Below are positions 21,041 through 21,640 of a stretch of DNA of 21,640 nt, piece after piece. Made by a program: the position numbers and the translations under genes. This DNA is from SSC4 sp964642445. Lineage in GTDB: Bacteria; Chloroflexota; Anaerolineae; SSC4; Amarolineaceae. Within the stretch, counting starts at the first letter, position 1. Every line of letters starts with the position of its first letter. The stretch spans positions 1 through 21,640 of the forward strand of contig CAZXQZ010000055.1 of NCBI GenBank assembly GCA_964642445.1, read 5' to 3'. The notes beneath the pieces were generated by a model. The model worked only from the letters and a program-made list of their open reading frames with translations. It did no database searches and was not told where the DNA came from.

Positions 21041-21233
21041 TTTTGGACTGATTTGTGATTCGGCCATCGTGAGCGAGCCAATGGGGTGAATCGCACATCT
21101 GGGGCGCGGCCGTCAACGAATGCCTGCGGCAGAACGAATGAACGGATGGGCCACGTGACATTCGTTCGTTGCCCCCATTCGTTGACGGCTATTCGTTGCC
21201 CAAAACTACGATGCACCGGGCAAATTGCGTTGG
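21041..21233. repeat. Intergenic ACGAATG-unit palindrome
   Basis: A perfect 14-bp inverted repeat (GCCGTCAACGAATG at 21109-21122 with CATTCGTTGACGGC at 21176-21189) encloses a second one (AACGAATG at 21133-21140 with CATTCGTT at 21159-21166). A further ATTCGTTG copy lies at 21191-21198. All arms are built from one unit, (A)ACGAATG. The murJ end also has an imperfect heptamer run (from 21039). There is no gene in this stretch; it could act as a bidirectional terminator or be a small dispersed palindrome. Confidence 0.8.
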
Positions 21234-21262
21234 TTGACGAACAGGGACGGCAGGTGTATAAT
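21234..21262 (+). promoter_or_regulatory. Strong sigmaA-type promoter
   Basis: -35 TTGACG (21234-21239), exactly 17 bases, and a perfect -10 TATAAT (21257-21262). One base short of full consensus, it is among the best promoter matches in the window. The transcript would begin near 21269, about 37 bases before the small membrane protein. Confidence 0.85.
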
Positions 21263-21305
21263 CGTGCCCTGGTGAAGACCGAGACTTGCGTGAAAGAGAG
21301 AAACA

Positions 21306-21581
21306 ATGGCTAAGAAGCAGCGAACCGTTCGCCCGCCGCGTAGTGCGGACATGAGTCGTTACGGAGGCATGACCTCCAGCACGCCTGGTCAGCCGGGGTC
21401 GGTGGTGCCGGCCGGGAGTCCTGCGGCAGCCAGCAAGGGAACACCGGCGGCCGCCAGGGCGGCTGTCGAAACCGACTACGCAACCGAATACCGCTACGTC
21501 TCCAGCGATCTACGGCGGATTGCGCTCCTGGCGGGCGCGATGTTTGTCGTGTTGATTGTGCTGAGTTTGGTGGTGCGCTGA
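21306..21581 (+). CDS. Small single-span membrane protein, unknown
   Basis: A 91-residue protein with a basic N-terminus (MAKKQRTVRPPR), a Ser/Gly/Ala/Pro-rich disordered middle (about 20-50), an acidic/aromatic stretch (ETDYATEYRYVSSDLRR at about 55-71) and a C-terminal membrane span (72-90, ending in VVR). The arrangement suggests a tail-anchored protein with the N-terminus in the cytoplasm. No named family is recognised; small proteins with a similar SSDLRRI-plus-span ending seem to recur in Chloroflexota, from memory. It has its own near-consensus promoter and a GC-rich hairpin after its stop, so it is a single-gene transcript and probably well expressed. Purine-rich AAAGAGAG precedes the ATG. 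Confidence 0.7.
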   Translation: MAKKQRTVRPPRSADMSRYGGMTSSTPGQPGSVVPAGSPAAASKGTPAAARAAVETDYATEYRYVSSDLRRIALLAGAMFVVLIVLSLVVR

Positions 21582-21598
21582 CCGCTGGTTGATTGTTG

Positions 21599-21624
21599 CG
21601 GCCGTGCCGGTGCCGGCACGGCCG
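21599..21624 (+). terminator. GC-rich perfect hairpin after the small membrane gene
   Basis: CGGCCGTGCCGG (21599-21610), two bases, CCGGCACGGCCG (21613-21624): twelve perfectly complementary base pairs in formal terms, with a realistic 6-nt loop. No U-run follows, so it is a terminator of the hairpin-only type or an mRNA 3'-end stabiliser. Confidence 0.6.
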
Positions 21625-21640
21625 TATGACTTATCGGGGC

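Noticed and set aside
1..21640. CRISPR array, tRNA, rRNA or a complete mobile element
   Set aside because: No regularly spaced repeats of CRISPR type, no cloverleaf with conserved T-loop, and no transposase, integrase or phage gene was recognised in either strand.

Overview
The window looks like chromosomal DNA of a high-GC bacterium, most probably a member of the Chloroflexota (Anaerolineae/Caldilineae side). This is an inference from gene content (an FMN-riboswitch-controlled ABC uptake operon of the RibXY type, a LipM-like octanoyltransferase, a stand-alone alanyl-tRNA editing protein, heptose-kinase-like and cytidylyltransferase-like genes beside MurJ) and from intergenic regions rich in palindromes built from short tandem units. 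No rRNA, tRNA, CRISPR array, intact insertion sequence or prophage gene was seen. The genes are mostly ordinary housekeeping genes; the novelty is in the regulatory and intergenic sequence and in a few unusual active sites.

Layout. 1-192: intergenic, with a hairpin and a G-run/C-run inverted repeat. 193-2391 (minus): a compact operon ygfZ-like > lipM-like > DUF503/ylxP-like. 2392-2528: divergent intergenic region filled by an 8-mer-based palindrome. 2529-3761 (plus): coaBC. 3762-4143: decayed DNA with short protein-like relics on both strands. 4144-7572 (plus): a strong promoter, an FMN riboswitch, a roughly 350-nt structured leader ending in a terminator, then ABC permease, lipoprotein binding protein and ATPase, probably for riboflavin or a related flavin precursor. 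The permease/binding-protein junction is a 13-bp tandem repeat carrying ribosome-site-plus-ATG cassettes in shifting frames, and the binding-protein/ATPase gap holds a long stem-loop.

7611-10749 (plus): a promoter, then an AlaX-type alanyl-tRNA editing protein, a metallo-beta-lactamase-fold protein with an altered metal motif, and a membrane-anchored TPR protein. 10758-21040 (plus): a promoter and eleven closely packed genes: a purine-type phosphoribosyltransferase, release factor RF1 (prfA), its methyltransferase prmC, a Cof-type HAD phosphatase, the tRNA t6A enzyme Sua5/TsaC, a GT4 glycosyltransferase, a SAM methyltransferase, a WecG/TagA glycosyltransferase, separate HldE-type kinase and nucleotidyltransferase, and the lipid II flippase MurJ. 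This links translation termination and tRNA modification to a cell-envelope glycan set. 21041-21640: a palindrome of ACGAATG units, a near-consensus promoter, a 91-residue single-span membrane protein and a GC-rich hairpin.

Starts were chosen from ribosome-binding sites and family N-termini where possible. Functional calls rest on recognised motifs, not on database searches.
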